Part shown: in pieces, positions 37,602 to 38,139 of the stretch
Numbering within the stretch: the stretch's first letter is position 1
Layout of the letters: every line of letters starts with the position of its first letter
Source: Saprospiraceae bacterium
Lineage (GTDB): Bacteria > Bacteroidota > Bacteroidia > Chitinophagales > Saprospiraceae
DNA: 38,139 bases
NCBI GenBank assembly: GCA_020846655.1
Contig: JADLDL010000302.1
Location: 1 to 38,139 of the forward strand
Direction of reading: 5' to 3'
Notes under the pieces: model-generated
What the model was told of the DNA's origin: nothing
Seen by the model: the letters and a program-made list of their open reading frames with translations, nothing else
Database searches by the model: none
Translations under genes and position numbers: made by a program

Positions 37602-38139
37602 TACTTGTACAGCGAAAGATAGCGGGAAATATATTTTCCGATCACGTCAAATTCGATGTTGACGGTATCGCCGGCTTGCAGGCGTTGAAAGTTGGTGTGT
37701 TCCCAAGTGTAGGGGATAATGGCCACCGAAAACAAGTCTTGCCGGGGCTCCACAACGGTGAGGCTCACGCCGTTGAGGCATACAGAACCTTTGTCGACCA
37801 GCAGGTGCTCCGGGCTGGGGGAGTAGCGAAACGTGTAGCGCCAGGAGCCGCCGGTTTCGAGTACTTCGATGCATTGGGCCAGCGTATCCACATGCCCTTG
37901 CACCATGTGCCCATCAAGCCGGCCGCCGACGGGCAGGCAGCGTTCGAGGTTCACCAGCGTGCCTTCCTGCCAGGCGCCCAGGTTGGTGCGCAGGAGGGTT
38001 TCCTGCACGGCGGTCACGACATGGAAATCGGGCTGCCGGCCCGTGGCCACTACCGTGAGGCAGGCGCCGTTGTGGCTGACGCTTTGGTCCACTTTCAGTT
38101 CGCCGCTGATGGGCGATTCGACGGTAAAATGAACGTTCG
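37601..38139 (-). CDS. ribE: Riboflavin synthase alpha chain, 5' end outside window
   Basis: C-terminal part (about 178 residues) of the trimeric enzyme that dismutates 6,7-dimethyl-8-ribityllumazine to riboflavin. The frame is open to the window end. Residues NVHFTVESPISGELKVDQSV precede the GTG at 38092, so that codon is internal (Val), not a start. Lumazine-binding motifs of both barrels are visible: VDQSVSHNGACLTVV with LVNLERCLPVGGRLDGHMVQGHVD, and SVCLNGVSLTVVEPRQDLFSVAIIPYTWEHTNF with DTVNIEFDVIGKYISR. About 20 N-terminal residues are missing from view. Confidence 0.95.
   Translation of the reverse strand, partial: NVHFTVESPISGELKVDQSVSHNGACLTVVATGRQPDFHVVTAVQETLLRTNLGAWQEGTLVNLERCLPVGGRLDGHMVQGHVDTLAQCIEVLETGGSWRYTFRYSPSPEHLLVDKGSVCLNGVSLTVVEPRQDLFSVAIIPYTWEHTNFQRLQAGDTVNIEFDVIGKYISRYLSLYK

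Noticed and set aside
38092-38094. GTG at 38092 as the start of riboflavin synthase
   Set aside because: Upstream in-frame residues continue the conserved N-terminal lumazine-binding motif to the window edge, so this codon is an internal valine.

Overview
The window looks like a chromosomal piece of a GC-rich member of the Bacteroidota. The signs are two large TonB-dependent/CarboxypepD_reg-like outer-membrane receptors, an OmpP1/FadL-type barrel, an LptC gene followed by a CBS-domain gene, a MoxR/DUF58/BatA cluster, a C-terminal type-IX-secretion-like domain, A-rich rather than Shine-Dalgarno leaders, and several promoter elements of the Bacteroidota type (TTG, about 19-21 bp, TAnnTTTG). A Saprospiria-like lineage is possible but cannot be shown from the sequence alone. 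No rRNA, tRNA, CRISPR array, transposase or prophage gene was recognised.

Layout. 1-818: 3' end of a repetitive Asn/Arg-rich protein gene. 1033-4933 (+, with rnhB on -): OmpP1/FadL-like porin, dTDP-4-dehydrorhamnose 3,5-epimerase, a 6-pyruvoyl-tetrahydropterin-synthase-like enzyme, ribonuclease HII (-) and a hypoxanthine phosphoribosyltransferase. 4918-8826: a class I aminotransferase (-) and an outer-membrane beta-barrel receptor (+). 9087-17047 (-): a seven-gene run in transcription order LRR protein, DUF2201 metallopeptidase/VWA-like protein, MoxR ATPase, DUF3298-like secreted protein, DUF58 protein, BatD-like membrane protein, BatA. 17251-18687: a GbsR/MarR-type regulator (+) tail-to-tail with a FemAB/GNAT-like acyltransferase (-). 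18816-20920 (+): small membrane protein, LptC, and a CBS/CorC protein with a reduced membrane domain. 21043-22392 (-): di-haem cytochrome c peroxidase. 22700-27824 (+): sugar-phosphate isomerase-like TIM barrel, a membrane-anchored lytic-transglycosylase-like protein, an unknown membrane protein, and an Omp85/TamA-like barrel. 28037-29194 (-): family 2 glycosyltransferase. 29345-32032 (+): class A penicillin-binding protein. 32122-35103 (-): BlaI-type repressor and M56 (BlaR1-like) metallopeptidase. 35225-38139 (-): TonB-dependent receptor and riboflavin synthase (cut by the window end).

The theme is the cell envelope: peptidoglycan synthesis and probable turnover, LPS export, outer-membrane barrels, and membrane-linked MoxR/VWA machinery. 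The main points for a second look are: (i) three copies of an AACT-N7-AGTT dyad spaced exactly 19 bp apart over the promoter of the blaI-like gene; (ii) a BlaR1-like M56 peptidase ending in what looks like a type IX secretion sorting domain; (iii) two convergent intergenic regions filled by inverted arrays of 7- or 8-bp tandem repeats that abut the stop codons; (iv) the LRR/DUF2201/MoxR/DUF3298/DUF58/Bat cluster, which ends at BatA; and (v) an A8 tract that appears to separate the DUF58 gene from its family-typical N-terminus.
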